DNA from: Syntrophaceae bacterium
GTDB taxonomy: Bacteria; Desulfobacterota; Syntrophia; Syntrophales; Smithellaceae
Assembly (NCBI GenBank): GCA_016927935.1
Contig: JAFGLS010000201.1
Coordinates: 1-64,000, forward strand
Direction: 5' to 3'
Length of the DNA stretch: 64,000 bases
The notes beneath the pieces are model-generated. The model saw only the letters and a list, made by a program, of their open reading frames with translations. It did no database searches and was not told the DNA's origin. Shown here one piece after another: positions 35,709 through 45,700 of this stretch. The position numbers and the translations under genes are program-made. The stretch's first letter is position 1; each line of letters begins with the position of its first letter.

Positions 35709-36742
35709 GATTTCAGTTTAACTGCGATGTCCCGCAAATCTTTGAAAAGTTCTTCTTCGCGTCCCGCGCAAATAAGCATCAGTCCGCCCGCTTTGGCAAA
35801 AGTTTCTTCCTTGCCGCCTCTTTTCTTGATGATACGCGCGGAAGTCACGGCAAATTCCCGCCATACGTCACCGATAGCCGTCATCTCCTGTGATAATTCT
35901 TCCAGCTCCGCAGAGCCAAACAATTGAGCGGCTTCCTGCAGAAAGGCTGCGTACATATAGCGGAAACCAGCACCGCCCGTGCCGACTTCTTCCTGCATGC
36001 GAACAATCATGCCCAACTGGCGGCAGCCTTCCTCAAACCCATGTGTCTTTTCCAAATTAATAACTTTTCTGGCCAGATACCGGATTCCACGGATGCCGAG
36101 AATGGGCAGAGGGATTCTCAGCATCATGTTGCAGGTATCCTTTATTCCCCTGATACAGGCGCCGCGTAAATCAGGATGGAGGTTAATGATAGACGGATAA
36201 TACATGAATCCGCGCGGCTCCAGCGGTCCGCGCGCGAAGCGGGCCCTGATTAAATCTTCCGTCGAACAATCAACCGGTTTTTCCAGAACAGGATCGCTTA
36301 CACGGAAACCGCCTTCAATCTCGCGCAGGATAACAATGTTGTGGCCGTTGAACTGAAAACGGAAACGGTTGGGAAAATAAGAAAGCCAATAGATGTTTGT
36401 CGTTGCGCCGACAATCTGTCCCGATTTGAGCAGGCGGCGCATTTCCTCCATGCCCTTGTCGGCATTGCGAAAACGTTGTGTGGCAAATTTCCAGCCCAGT
36501 CTTTTTGCCGACTTGCGGAAAATCGCCGCCGGTTGCGCGCGGTAAGCGGTAATAGGCAAGCCGACCATTTTGATAAAGGGAAGATGACCGAAAAAAATAC
36601 CGCTGCCGATACCGAAAATCATCGGTTCACTGATTTCCAATCCCTTATCTCTGAATAAAGCCACGGCAACACCGGTTTCACAGTGCGCGGCATGGTAATG
36701 AACAAAAGGTTTTCCACCCGATGTTATTTCTGAAGCAGTCAA
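35705..36742 (-). CDS. BtrH-like N-terminal domain protein (acyltransferase fold)
   Basis: This 345-residue protein begins with the BtrH N-terminal type domain: HYHAAHCETGVAVALFRDKG (candidate nucleophilic Cys near residue 20) and PMIFGIGSGIFFGHLPFI. A DUF4872-like half follows (VTSARIIKKRGG near the end). BtrH transfers an acyl chain from a carrier protein to an aminoglycoside in butirosin synthesis. By analogy this may move an acyl chain from the locus ACP to an acceptor. It is translationally coupled to the ABC ATPase. Confidence 0.75.
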   Translation of the reverse strand: MTASEITSGGKPFVHYHAAHCETGVAVALFRDKGLEISEPMIFGIGSGIFFGHLPFIKMVGLPITAYRAQPAAIFRKSAKRLGWKFATQRFRNADKGMEEMRRLLKSGQIVGATTNIYWLSYFPNRFRFQFNGHNIVILREIEGGFRVSDPVLEKPVDCSTEDLIRARFARGPLEPRGFMYYPSIINLHPDLRGACIRGIKDTCNMMLRIPLPILGIRGIRYLARKVINLEKTHGFEEGCRQLGMIVRMQEEVGTGGAGFRYMYAAFLQEAAQLFGSAELEELSQEMTAIGDVWREFAVTSARIIKKRGGKEETFAKAGGLMLICAGREEELFKDLRDIAVKLKS

Positions 36743-36752
36743 AAAATTATCC

Positions 36753-36850
36753 TTTATTGTGAAACTCCAATTCCGCCAGCGAAGCGTAGCGAAATTGGTA
36801 AGCTGAACAATCCCGCAAAGCGGAGGGTACTATAGTACCCGTGATTTTTG
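36753..36850 (+). repeat. Family 1 palindromic repeat, copy R6
   Basis: TTATTGTGAAACTC at the left, arms CCAATTCCGCCA/TAGCGAAATTGG, CTGAACAATCCCGC, AGCGGAGGGTAC and the terminal GGGTACTATAGTACCCGTGA. It lies between the BtrH-like gene and the gene below, whose 3' end it contains. Confidence 0.8.
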
Positions 36851-37246
36851 AGGTACGGTTTTCAATTCCTTTACAGTAATGGCGAGAGCTTTTGCGTAAC
36901 GCTCCAACATCGAATCTTTTAGTTTGTCGAAAATTTCCGGACGCAAGTGCCGCTTGACCCGAAACACGGCAACGCCCGCGGTTTTTCCCAGAATAGCCGG
37001 TATCATCTGACGCCGCTCCATATGATAGGCAAGCGGGCTTTTAGCTCCTTCGAGCACGGCCTGTCTTGTTTTTTCCAGATTGACAGCCAGTTCCCCAACG
37101 GCCAGTCTGTTTACCAATTCTTCGGCCTCCCAGCCGCTGCTGGGCACGATAACATACTTACCTTCATCATCAATCGCGTAGCAGGCGCGTTTAACTCCCT
37201 CATAATATTCAACAGTATTATCCTGCGGAACTTCTTTTACTTTCAT
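36830..37246 (-). CDS. Conserved locus protein of unknown function (138 aa)
   Basis: This 138-residue soluble protein starts at ATG 37246. Its first half reads as a small alpha/beta domain (VEYYEGVKRACYAIDDEGKYVIVPSSGWEAEELVNRL), its second half as helical and basic (FRVKRHLRPEIFDKLKDSMLERYAKALAITVKELK). I recognise no family. It lies between the LpxL-like and BtrH-like genes on the same strand. The last residues (SRVL, then TAG) are encoded by the terminal palindrome of repeat R6. Confidence 0.7.
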   Translation of the reverse strand: MKVKEVPQDNTVEYYEGVKRACYAIDDEGKYVIVPSSGWEAEELVNRLAVGELAVNLEKTRQAVLEGAKSPLAYHMERRQMIPAILGKTAGVAVFRVKRHLRPEIFDKLKDSMLERYAKALAITVKELKTVPQKSRVL

Positions 37247-37306
37247 TTCATGCCTTCATCATTAAATCATAACACATCATATTAATAATATGGAAGTTTT
37301 GAGTTT

Positions 37307-37447
37307 TGTCATTTCGAGGAATTCCGACACTTGCCCGGCGAATGTCGGGTGTCGGGATGACGAGAAATCTTGAAGATCTTTTTCCGAGTTTCCGAATAAG
37401 GATTTCTCCCCAGCAGAGCGGGACTATAGCCTTCGGTCGAAATGACA
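37307..37447. repeat. Family 2 repeat, copy F2d (long form)
   Basis: GTCATTTCGAGGAATTCCGA, the inner CCGACACTTGCCCGG...GTGTCGG palindrome, GAGAAATCTTGAAGATC, then GGATTTCTCC and GGTCGAAATGACA. With copy R7 it fills the gap between the LpxL-like gene and the 138-residue protein gene. Confidence 0.75.
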
Positions 37448-37506
37448 TAAATATTTATTCGAATATGCTTCTTATACTAATTTCAACAGTGCGCAAAGCA
37501 AAATAA

Positions 37507-37580
37507 TGATACTCGAATTTCAGAAACGAAGTGAACTGAAATTCGTTGAATTATCCACGAAGCGGAGCGGAGCGGGATAT
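37507..37580 (+). repeat. Family 1 palindromic repeat, copy R7 (short form)
   Basis: GATACTCGAATTTCAG with CTGAAATTCG arms, then TTGAATTATCCACGAAGCGG and AGCGGGATAT. It lacks the CCCGTGA end. It contains the 3' end of the LpxL-like gene. Confidence 0.7.
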
Positions 37581-38468
37581 TTGCTCTTTCTGATTTACCT
37601 TTTTACCTAAAAACGGCTCGAAATGATGCCACTCAAAAAGATGCTCGCGGACAAAAACAGCCAGATCATTGGCATAAGTCTGCGCCGATTCCTGCACTGC
37701 TTTTTTCCTATCGGCGCGCGTGGCGGCTACAACCTTGCGCCCCGGAGAAACCCTGATGTGATATCTGCCAATGGCTTCCTGATAAACGAAGAAAGTCATC
37801 AATGGTGCGCCGGTCATCAGGGCAAACAAATGCGGCGTGTCGGGAAGATGAACTTCATGACCGAGAAAATTCACGGTAACAAAACTTTGATTGCCCCAGA
37901 GACGGTCGCCCGTCATCGAGACAATGCCGCCTTCGCGTAGAAAATTGATTCCGTCAATTAAGGCGAAAGGTGATTTTTCGTCCTCTGTGGTCGCCACAAT
38001 TTTGATGCCGCTTTCGGCCATTGATTCTTTTTGAATATGTTCCATTTGTTCTTTTTGCTTGGCTCCAAGATATAACATAATCGGCAGGCCTTTTTTATGG
38101 AGAGTCTGCGCGGCCAGTTCCCAGTTGCCGATGTGCGACATCAACAGAATTGCGCCCGTCTTTTTCTCTACGGCTTCATACAGATGCTGCCATCCCTCCC
38201 TGACATATTCGATATCTTCTTCGTTGAAGCGGACGAAACGATGGATATATACATCGGTGAATTTGTGATACTGACACCACGCGCACCAGAGGTGATAGAC
38301 AAATCCGCGCGTCGGAAACAAGGCGCTGTAGAACTTAATGCTGTTGGCCACACGCACCGGAAACAGAAAAAAATAACCCGTCGCGACAAACCAGGAAAAA
38401 ATACGAAAAAACCGCAACCCCAGCTTGTGTGAAAGATAAAGCAAAATTTTATAAGGCAGTTTTTTCAT
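37551..38468 (-). CDS. LpxL/HtrB-like lysophospholipid acyltransferase
   Basis: This protein of about 305 residues starts at ATG 38468 (AAGGAC upstream; an in-frame extension to 38507 is rejected). The HX4E motif is HIGNWE, followed by GGIVSMTGDRLWGNQ, typical of the lipid A late-acyltransferase superfamily. Members in aryl polyene and flexirubin-type loci acylate or assemble the product lipid rather than lipid A. The last residues (ISRSAPLRG and stop) are encoded by repeat R7, so the extreme C-terminus is repeat-derived. Confidence 0.88.
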   Translation of the reverse strand: MKKLPYKILLYLSHKLGLRFFRIFSWFVATGYFFLFPVRVANSIKFYSALFPTRGFVYHLWCAWCQYHKFTDVYIHRFVRFNEEDIEYVREGWQHLYEAVEKKTGAILLMSHIGNWELAAQTLHKKGLPIMLYLGAKQKEQMEHIQKESMAESGIKIVATTEDEKSPFALIDGINFLREGGIVSMTGDRLWGNQSFVTVNFLGHEVHLPDTPHLFALMTGAPLMTFFVYQEAIGRYHIRVSPGRKVVAATRADRKKAVQESAQTYANDLAVFVREHLFEWHHFEPFLGKKVNQKEQISRSAPLRG

Positions 38469-38716
38469 TTTTATTGTCCTTGAAGCAGCTCTCAGCCGCT
38501 GTGGCAATCTTTATTTCTCTTTTCTAAAATGAGACAAGGAAAGTCTCCATTTTTCTACAAAATCAAATGGAAACAATTATATTTCCCCTATGTGTATTAA
38601 AAAATTTAATATCAAAAAATGATTCTTGACACAAGGCAAGCTTCAGGGGTTGGAAGGAGTAAATCTTTAATTTCCCAATGATTTGTATGCTGACCAAGGC
38701 CGACACATATTAATCA

Positions 38717-39622
38717 TCACTCTGATGCTTCTTCAATCACGTTTATAAGTTCAGTTGGTTTTGCATATTGAACCATGTGTCCGGTTTTTTTAAAAAGGAT
38801 TAGTTTTGAAGCTGGCACAGTTTCATGTAACAAAATTACATCGTCAACAGGAGCCACCCTGTCGCTTTCACCATGTACAATGAAAAGGGGCTTTTTAATA
38901 TTGCTATAAAGCGGCTGCAGGTTTAACAAATCCAAGAGCATTGCCATTTCTTCGTGGGCAGCAGTTGAAATATTATTCGGCAGGCTGATGATCATACATC
39001 GCTTTTCGATAAAATCATTTGGCATATCTTTTTGATTAGGATCAAAAGCTATATTCATGCCTTTTTTTATTATATTTTGCCCGCACAATCTTATAAAAAA
39101 ACGTAAAGCAGTATCCATCAAGGGTATTTTAAGAATCTTAAACAGCGAATTGGTTTTTCGCCTTGTTGAAACAATCGGGCTCACAGATATAAATGCCTTA
39201 ATATTAGATGAGTTACGCACAGCCATTGCCAGAACTATACTACCACCGTATGAATGACCGACAATGATGGGATTGTTGAGTTTTAATTTATGTATTAATG
39301 CAAAAGCAATATCAGCATTATAGTCCAGATTATATTTAAGATCGTTTGCACTGCTTAAACCATGCCCGGGTCTATCATAGGCTATTACATTAAATCTTTT
39401 TGAAAGTTTCGGCACGATAGCTTCCCAGTCCTCAATGCAGCCGGGCAGCCCATGAATAAGTAGAACAGCCTGCCCACCGCCTGTTTGATATACCCTTATT
39501 TTCTGATTCAAAACATCAACAAATTGAACTTTGGAGACACCTGAGAGTGTATCGGCAAAAACAGGAATGATGCAGAGTATTAACATACATAACACCATCA
39601 CAAGACGCGAAAGTATTTTCAT
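38717..39622 (-). CDS. Exported alpha/beta hydrolase
   Basis: This protein of about 301 residues has a signal peptide (MKILSRLVMVLCMLILCIIPVFA) and the alpha/beta fold: oxyanion HGLPG, nucleophile elbow GHSYGGS, DRPGHGLSS and catalytic His in KKTGHMVQYA, with Asp in HGESDRVAPVDD. ATG 39622 with GGAGATGAGG upstream is preferred over an in-frame start at 39643. The substrate is unknown. It is the third gene of an ICMT - carbamoyltransferase - hydrolase set; its start lies at the end of the carbamoyltransferase gene. Confidence 0.88.
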   Translation of the reverse strand: MKILSRLVMVLCMLILCIIPVFADTLSGVSKVQFVDVLNQKIRVYQTGGGQAVLLIHGLPGCIEDWEAIVPKLSKRFNVIAYDRPGHGLSSANDLKYNLDYNADIAFALIHKLKLNNPIIVGHSYGGSIVLAMAVRNSSNIKAFISVSPIVSTRRKTNSLFKILKIPLMDTALRFFIRLCGQNIIKKGMNIAFDPNQKDMPNDFIEKRCMIISLPNNISTAAHEEMAMLLDLLNLQPLYSNIKKPLFIVHGESDRVAPVDDVILLHETVPASKLILFKKTGHMVQYAKPTELINVIEEASE

Positions 39623-39626
39623 CGCC

Positions 39627-41336
39627 TCATCTCCATTCCACAAGATAATCTCCTATGAAAAGAGCATCCAATTTAGTTGTATGACCACAATTCAAAGCAT
39701 CGTCCGGCGAACAAACGATCGGTTCATGACGATTAAAGCTGGTATTGATCAATACAGCATAATCGGTCAATTTTTCAAATTCCACCAGCAAACGATAGAT
39801 ATCCTCGTTGAAGTCCTCTTTGACAACCTGAATTCTGGCTGTTCCATCAACATGGGTGATACCCGGCAATTTATTTCTGTATTCCGGCCTTACATCAACT
39901 GTCAAAAGCATATAGTAGGTCAGTTCCGGTATAGGAGACCGAAGATCAAAATATTTGAGTGCAGCGGAAACTGTTGAGATCGGCCCAAAAGGTCTGAAGT
40001 ATTCGCGCCCTTTGACTTTCAAATTCAATCGATCTCTTATTTCACGGGAAAAAGGGTTAGCTAAAATAGAACGGTTTCCAAGTGCGCGGGGTCCGGCCTC
40101 CATTCTTCCTTGAAACCATCCAATAATCTTGTTGTCCTTTAAATACTCCGCCGCTTTTTCCCAAGGGTGTTCGAGCTTCTTGTAAGTGACAGGATATTTT
40201 TTAATGGTGGTTAAAATTTCTTCATTTTTGTATTCAGGACCTAAATAAGGAGAAAATATTTTTTTGTTTTCGGGAATTTTTTCAAAAGATTGGAAAGCAG
40301 CATAAAGTCCTGCCCCAATAGCCCCTCCGGTGTCGGAAGCAAAAGGGGGAACAAAAATCCGATCATATTCGGAATACAGAGTAATTTCTCTGTTGATATC
40401 GCAATTTAAAAAGATGCCTCCGCTAAGAGCCAGATTTTTGTTTCCGGATATAGTAGCAACATAACGAACCATATGGAGGACGGCTTCTTTGATACGCTTT
40501 TGCATACTGAAAGCTATATCAAAATGCCTCTGTTCCAATGGCTCATCTCTTTCTCGTTTTTTGCCTAGCTCATCCTCAAGGTTGTTGTTCATATATGACC
40601 ACAGCGCTAGATACTTCTTTGGATTGGAGATAATGTATCTTCCATTGGGTTTAAATTTTATTATTCTTTGGAATAAATCTTTATATGTATTTTTGCCGAA
40701 TGATGCCAGCGCCATGGTTTTTCCTTCTTCATAATCGCTGAATCCTAAAAAATGTGTGAAATTTAAATAAAGAATACCCAATGAATGATAAATTGGCACT
40801 TTCCATAATAGTTGGAATTTATGATCTTTAGCAGAAAAGACCGATACCGAACAATCATCGCCATAAGCATCCGCAACAATCATATCTGCATTTTGTAAAC
40901 AAAACGGTGACAAATAATAGCACGAAGCAGCGTGAGCCAAATGATGATCAACCCAATCTATTTTGCCTTTGAATTGATTTGGAAAATATCGATCGATGGT
41001 TTTTCTCAATTTGAATGAAGCATTTATTGATCGAAAATTCTTGGGAGGCTTGATGTATTTATAAACCTTGTAAAATGTTATCGGTACTAAAATGAATTTT
41101 ATCAATTCATTCAGAAAAGATTTATACGGATTCCAATTAAAAGCAATCGTATCAACCTCCGACATTTCAATGCCACCAGCATCCAGCACATATTTAATTG
41201 ACTGAATAGGAAAGGCATCGGTATGTTTTATTCGGTTGAACCGTTCCTCTTCAACATTTGCAACCAAATTCCCGTTTTTGATTAGACACGCGGCGGAATC
41301 GTGGACAAAAGAAGATATACCAAGAATATTCATCAC
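39627..41336 (-). CDS. Carbamoyltransferase (NodU/CmcH family)
   Basis: This 569-residue protein has the NodU/CmcH layout. A Kae1-like N-terminal domain (NILGISSFVHDSAACLI, WVDHHLAHAASCYYLSPF, LALSGGIFLNCDINREI) is followed by the YrdC-like C-terminal segment (GWFQGRMEAGPRALGNRSIL, ADYAVLINTSFNRHEPIV-like region). These enzymes transfer carbamoyl from carbamoyl phosphate to a hydroxyl of an antibiotic, Nod factor or sugar. It overlaps the ICMT-like gene upstream by four bases. The substrate is unknown, but a small-molecule tailoring role is likely. Confidence 0.92.
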   Translation of the reverse strand: MMNILGISSFVHDSAACLIKNGNLVANVEEERFNRIKHTDAFPIQSIKYVLDAGGIEMSEVDTIAFNWNPYKSFLNELIKFILVPITFYKVYKYIKPPKNFRSINASFKLRKTIDRYFPNQFKGKIDWVDHHLAHAASCYYLSPFCLQNADMIVADAYGDDCSVSVFSAKDHKFQLLWKVPIYHSLGILYLNFTHFLGFSDYEEGKTMALASFGKNTYKDLFQRIIKFKPNGRYIISNPKKYLALWSYMNNNLEDELGKKRERDEPLEQRHFDIAFSMQKRIKEAVLHMVRYVATISGNKNLALSGGIFLNCDINREITLYSEYDRIFVPPFASDTGGAIGAGLYAAFQSFEKIPENKKIFSPYLGPEYKNEEILTTIKKYPVTYKKLEHPWEKAAEYLKDNKIIGWFQGRMEAGPRALGNRSILANPFSREIRDRLNLKVKGREYFRPFGPISTVSAALKYFDLRSPIPELTYYMLLTVDVRPEYRNKLPGITHVDGTARIQVVKEDFNEDIYRLLVEFEKLTDYAVLINTSFNRHEPIVCSPDDALNCGHTTKLDALFIGDYLVEWR

Positions 41337-41926
41337 GTTGATTTATTTCTGATTCTTAAAAGCTGGCCATGGTCGAATTCCTCATGTGGCCTAATAATAG
41401 CGGCAGTTGCCTTATCTTTTCTGAAATGCGGAAACCAACGGGGAACTTTCTGACAATATTCTTTCCAACTTTCTCCAAAACGTCGTTCCAATTGAGGTTC
41501 CTCATAGTTTACGACGACTAAATGAAGAATTCTGGAGAGGGTTATAAGCCATGCGAAAAGGATAAGCTGACCATACATGAGCGCCTGACCAAGAACTACA
41601 AATATCAATGACCACATCATAGGATTACGAACATAGGCATAAATATTACGATTTAATATTTTTTGCGGCGCAGATGTTACAAGGGGAGACCCTTTTCCAA
41701 ATAGAAACATTAAAATCATACACCAGATAGCCAAGACAGCACTGCACCAAATGGTAATTAATCCGACTGTCTCAACGACAGGTATCCCGAAGCCTGCTTG
41801 AGATTTGATGTTAGAAACATTCATTAGAAAGCGGGGTATGATATATAAAACGCTATAGGGACCGATAAACAAGTATAATGCGCCATCAACTGCTCGGAGG
41901 ATAATTTTATGGACATACTTGTGCAT
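41333..41926 (-). CDS. Isoprenylcysteine-carboxyl-methyltransferase-like membrane methyltransferase
   Basis: This 197-residue protein has about four membrane segments and the ICMT/PEMT C-terminal signature YVRNPMMWSLIFVVLGQAL (RNPM) with YEEPQLERRFGESWKEYCQKVPRWFP. Members methylate lipid-like or small hydrophobic substrates using SAM. It is the first gene of a three-gene set with the carbamoyltransferase and hydrolase, and is transcribed divergently from an XRE-type regulator. Confidence 0.85.
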   Translation of the reverse strand: MHKYVHKIILRAVDGALYLFIGPYSVLYIIPRFLMNVSNIKSQAGFGIPVVETVGLITIWCSAVLAIWCMILMFLFGKGSPLVTSAPQKILNRNIYAYVRNPMMWSLIFVVLGQALMYGQLILFAWLITLSRILHLVVVNYEEPQLERRFGESWKEYCQKVPRWFPHFRKDKATAAIIRPHEEFDHGQLLRIRNKST

Positions 41927-41993
41927 ATTAAATCAATTTCTCGGATTCAATTTGATTATCACAATAGAATTTCCTATTAATGACGCACCTATA

Positions 41994-42034
41994 CTATATA
42001 TATATAATAATATCAATTATAATATTATATATAG
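41994..42034. promoter_or_regulatory. AT-only palindrome in divergent promoter region
   Basis: CTATATATATATAATAATAT on the left mirrors ATAATATTATATATAG on the right around a short CAATT centre. It lies between the ICMT-carbamoyltransferase operon and the XRE regulator gene and is a plausible operator or promoter region for both. Confidence 0.5.
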
Positions 42035-42086
42035 ATGTCTGTATGTGACTCCTTTAATGAATTATAAGATTATAAGGAGGCACATT

Positions 42087-42428
42087 GTGGACGTTAAGGC
42101 AGTTCAAAAACAACTTGGCTTACGTTTCAGAGAATTAAGATTGGCAAAAAAACTAAGGCAAGAAGACTTGGAAAAATGGGATTTCTCTTACCGTTATTAT
42201 GGAATGATTGAACGTGGGCTTATTAATCCTTCGCTAGATACCCTCTTGAAACTTTCCAAAATACTTGATGTAAGTTTGTATGAATTGTTTAGGTTTCTTG
42301 AAATTGACGGGATAACAACTGATGAGCGTGAGGCTGTTGCAATGAAAATATCAAAAATTTTAAAAGAAAATAAGAAAGCAAAAATTAAAAAGTTAAAAGT
42401 ATTTTTGGACGAAATATTAACTCCTTAG
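42087..42428 (+). CDS. XRE-family helix-turn-helix transcriptional regulator
   Basis: This 113-residue regulator starts at GTG 42087, with a perfect AAGGAGG six bases before it. The frame upstream is open but lies in AT-rich non-coding sequence. The HTH is RFRELRLAKKLRQEDLEKWDFSYRYYGMIERGLINPSLDTLLKLSKILDVSLYELF, a Cro/C1-type fold. The C-terminal about 40 residues are lysine-rich. It is divergent from the ICMT-carbamoyltransferase-hydrolase genes, which suggests it controls them. Confidence 0.9.
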   Translation: MDVKAVQKQLGLRFRELRLAKKLRQEDLEKWDFSYRYYGMIERGLINPSLDTLLKLSKILDVSLYELFRFLEIDGITTDEREAVAMKISKILKENKKAKIKKLKVFLDEILTP

Positions 42429-42474
42429 AATAAAGGAAACGGTTCTATTTAATTTAAAATACTAGATTCTTGCC

Positions 42475-42740
42475 TGTGCCGAAATGACTAATGATGGGAT
42501 ATGACAGAAGACTGGATACCCCCTTTGCTTTCGCCGGGCAAATAGCTAGGCATGACAGTTAATTTATCATCACCAGGTATACCTGGGACACCGCAATGAT
42601 CTTTCTATTACTTTTGTCATTACCCGGCTTGACCGGGTAATCCAGTATTATGTCATGTCGAGTGTAACGAGACATCTTGTTTTTTAAAAAAAAGATTTCT
42701 CGTCTCTGCGTTCCTCGAAATAACAACTGCCTTAAAATCC
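42475..42740. repeat. Family 2 repeat F2e, uninterrupted, with adjacent palindromes
   Basis: The 42651-42727 part (TGTCATGTCGAGTGTAACGA, GACATCTTGTTTTTTAAAA, AAGATTTCTCGTCTCTGCG, TCGAAATAACA) is the unoccupied counterpart of F2c. Upstream lie CCAGGTATACCTGG and ATTACCCGG-CTTGA-CCGGGTAAT hairpins. The whole 347-base gap between the XRE gene and the exporter gene is repeat sequence. Confidence 0.75.
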
Positions 42741-42775
42741 CTCTTTATCTCCCTTTAAAAAAGGGGAGAGATTTA

Positions 42776-45700
42776 TTATTGTTTCTTGCCCACGAACCAT
42801 TTTTCCTCAATCCCTCTGGTGTCGGAAGCGAAGACTTTGATGACAAAGCCGGCCTTTTCCATTAAGGCAACAATCTCTGTCTGGGCGCGGAATCGGTTGG
42901 GTGCGCGGGTAATTTTTAATCTAACTTCCTCTATCCGGCGCTTCCACGGATTTGGTTTATCCGACGGAATGGTTGCCCGGACAATCAATGTCCCGTCCGC
43001 GGTTAGTGTACCGTAAATCCGCTGAAAAACAATTTTTACTTCATTGTCGGAAATCAGATGCAGCATGTCCAGCATAAGCACGTAATCAACTTCTCCTTCA
43101 ACGTGCGGCAGATCGGGCGCGCGTCCGGCTACAACGGAGCCGCGACTGCCAATGGCGCGCGAAGCAATCAAAACACGCTCTTCATCCGGTTCGATACCGA
43201 ACACCTGAGCCTGCGGAAAAATTTCCAGCAGCCACGTGGCGGGAACGCCGAAGCCACAACCGATATCAATAATCCGGCGGGGATTTTTTACATACTTGTC
43301 CAGTTCCCTGAACATCGGGTCTATCATCATTTTCATCCGGGCAAAGACGCGCGGATACGCGGGCAGATGACGGTAACGTAAAACCGTCCGGCGCAAATGT
43401 TCTTTTGAACCAACCGTAAATCCACCGGTGGGATATTGAACAGACGAAAAAATTTTTTTCATCAAAACAGGCAGGATACAATAAGTTCCGACTAAAGAAA
43501 AACCTATTCCCGGAAACGAAACGATGCCGATACTGCGAAGAAGAGAGTGACTGGCAAAAATCAGCACGCCGAAACCGACTAAAGTAGTAAAGGCCGCCAG
43601 AAACATGGCCAGTTTGATTGTATGCATGGCCGGAGAATTTTCATCCGGATAGCGCTGGTAGGTGCAGACATAATAAATGGCGTAGTCAATCCCCATGCCC
43701 ATAATCACAATCCAGAGCATGATGCCGGGAATGTCCAGTGGATGGCCAATAAGTTTGAGCGTGCCCAGGGTGGCAATGAGCGCAAAAGCAACAGGCGCCA
43801 GCGTCGCCAGCGACAACTGCCAGTCGAGAAAATACAGAAAGACAACCCCTACAAGCCCGAGGCTGATAATCAGGGCGATTTTCAGAAAAAGATTCTTCAG
43901 AAATTCGCCCAGCCTCTTGTTAAACAAATCCACGTCAAATATTCCAGCAAAGCCGCTTTCGGAAATACGTTTAAAAAAATCTTCCGCGTTGTAATTTTTT
44001 CCGGCGGCAATAAGGCTCAGCTGTGTATAGCCAGCGATGCTTTTGGTAATCCCCAACATTTCAAAATATTTTTCCGGTATGTCAAAAGACCGGGAATTTT
44101 CCTGATTAATGATTTTCCAGAACGACTCAAAAGCATCGGGGGCAAAGCCGTTTTCCCTAGCCGCTATCGTCAGATCTTTTTTCAACGCAGCGATACGTTC
44201 ATTATTCCAGAAAGAGCGCCAGGCGGCAAAATTATTTTCTGCTTTTTGTCGTGAAGGAAACAGCACTGAAGGGAGGAATACTTCACTGATGTTTTCTTTT
44301 TGCACATCGTCGGAAAGTCGGTTCAACAACTCTTCATTTTTTTTCTGGAGTCGCGCAATATCCGGCGCTTCCAGAGAAGCATAACATTTGCCGGATAGAT
44401 TACCCCAGACATCCTGCATTTTTTTGTCGGCATTGACGGTTGCTTCGCTCATGGAATTCATGGCGTTCAAATCAACATTAAAAACCGGTTTGGCGAAAAA
44501 AAGCATAATAAGGCTGAAAATAATGGCGGCAATTATTTTCCAGTTCGCGGGAACGGCAAACTTTTTGACGGCATTGAAAAGCAGGGGATTGCTGGGCTTG
44601 GCCGCTGGCGGCATGGCCGGAAATATTTTCGGAAATATGAAATGAACAAATAAAAGGGCGAAGGTTACACCCAGCGCGGAGAAAAGACCGATTTCCACGA
44701 GAATTTTAAAATCGCTGATAAGCAACAGGAGAAAAGCGCCCAGCGTTGTCAAAACCGCCAGAAGTTCCGCCGACCAGAGTTCCTGCGCCACCTGTTTGCC
44801 GTAGGTGGCTCGAGGCTGATCCAGAAACAGCAGATATGTGATGCCTAAATCCACGGTAAAGGCCATGATGGCACCGCCGAAACCAATGGCAACGATGGAC
44901 ATGGATTTGAAGAAAAATGAACAGACAAACAGGGCGGCAATCGCGCCGACAGACGAAGGCAGTAGCGCCAGGAGACCGATAAGTGGTCGGGGAAATGCAA
45001 AGATCAACAAAAGTGCGATACCCAGCGTCGTTAATAATATGGCCATTCTCATGTCCCGCTTGGCGATGCTTTCATTATCCAAAGCCGCACGGTATGCCCC
45101 GACTGATGTCAGCGTGTATTTGTTGCTGCTATTTACCAGAGTTCTGAGCTCTTTCCGGCAATCATCAATAAATTTTTGGATTTTGACGGCCACTGCCGTA
45201 TCCGTACCTGAACCTTTTATTCTGGCAATAATCAGCGCATGCCTGCCGTCTTTGGAAATCAACTGCCCCTGATAAAATTGAGCCTTATTTGCAGGGAGCA
45301 AAGCGGACATTTTCCTGAGAATTATACCGGAAAAACCAAGCGGGTCTCTGGCAATCATTTCACCGCGGCCTATTCCCTCGAGTTGCTCAAGTGTGTTGCG
45401 GTTTTGAGCCATCGCCTCCCGGATTTTTTCCGGTGACAGAAGCGGCTGAATTTTTTGTTCCAGTTCAGATAAGCTCAAAAGTGAGGGCAGGTTATTATTT
45501 ACATGAGCAATTAGTTCGGGAAAGTTTTTAGCATCATCGCCGATGCCGACTTTGACAAAAAGGCCGCTTTTGCTGAGTTTGTCGGAAAGAATGGCAGCCG
45601 CGCTGATTAATTTGTCGCGATCAGCGGACGCCTGTTCCAGATCAATGAATACTTTATCCTGAACTGGAAGATGTTTGATAATCAGGCGCGCATCAGCCAG

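Noticed and set aside
43622..44254. 210-residue plus-strand frame
   Set aside because: Antisense to the exporter-methyltransferase fusion.
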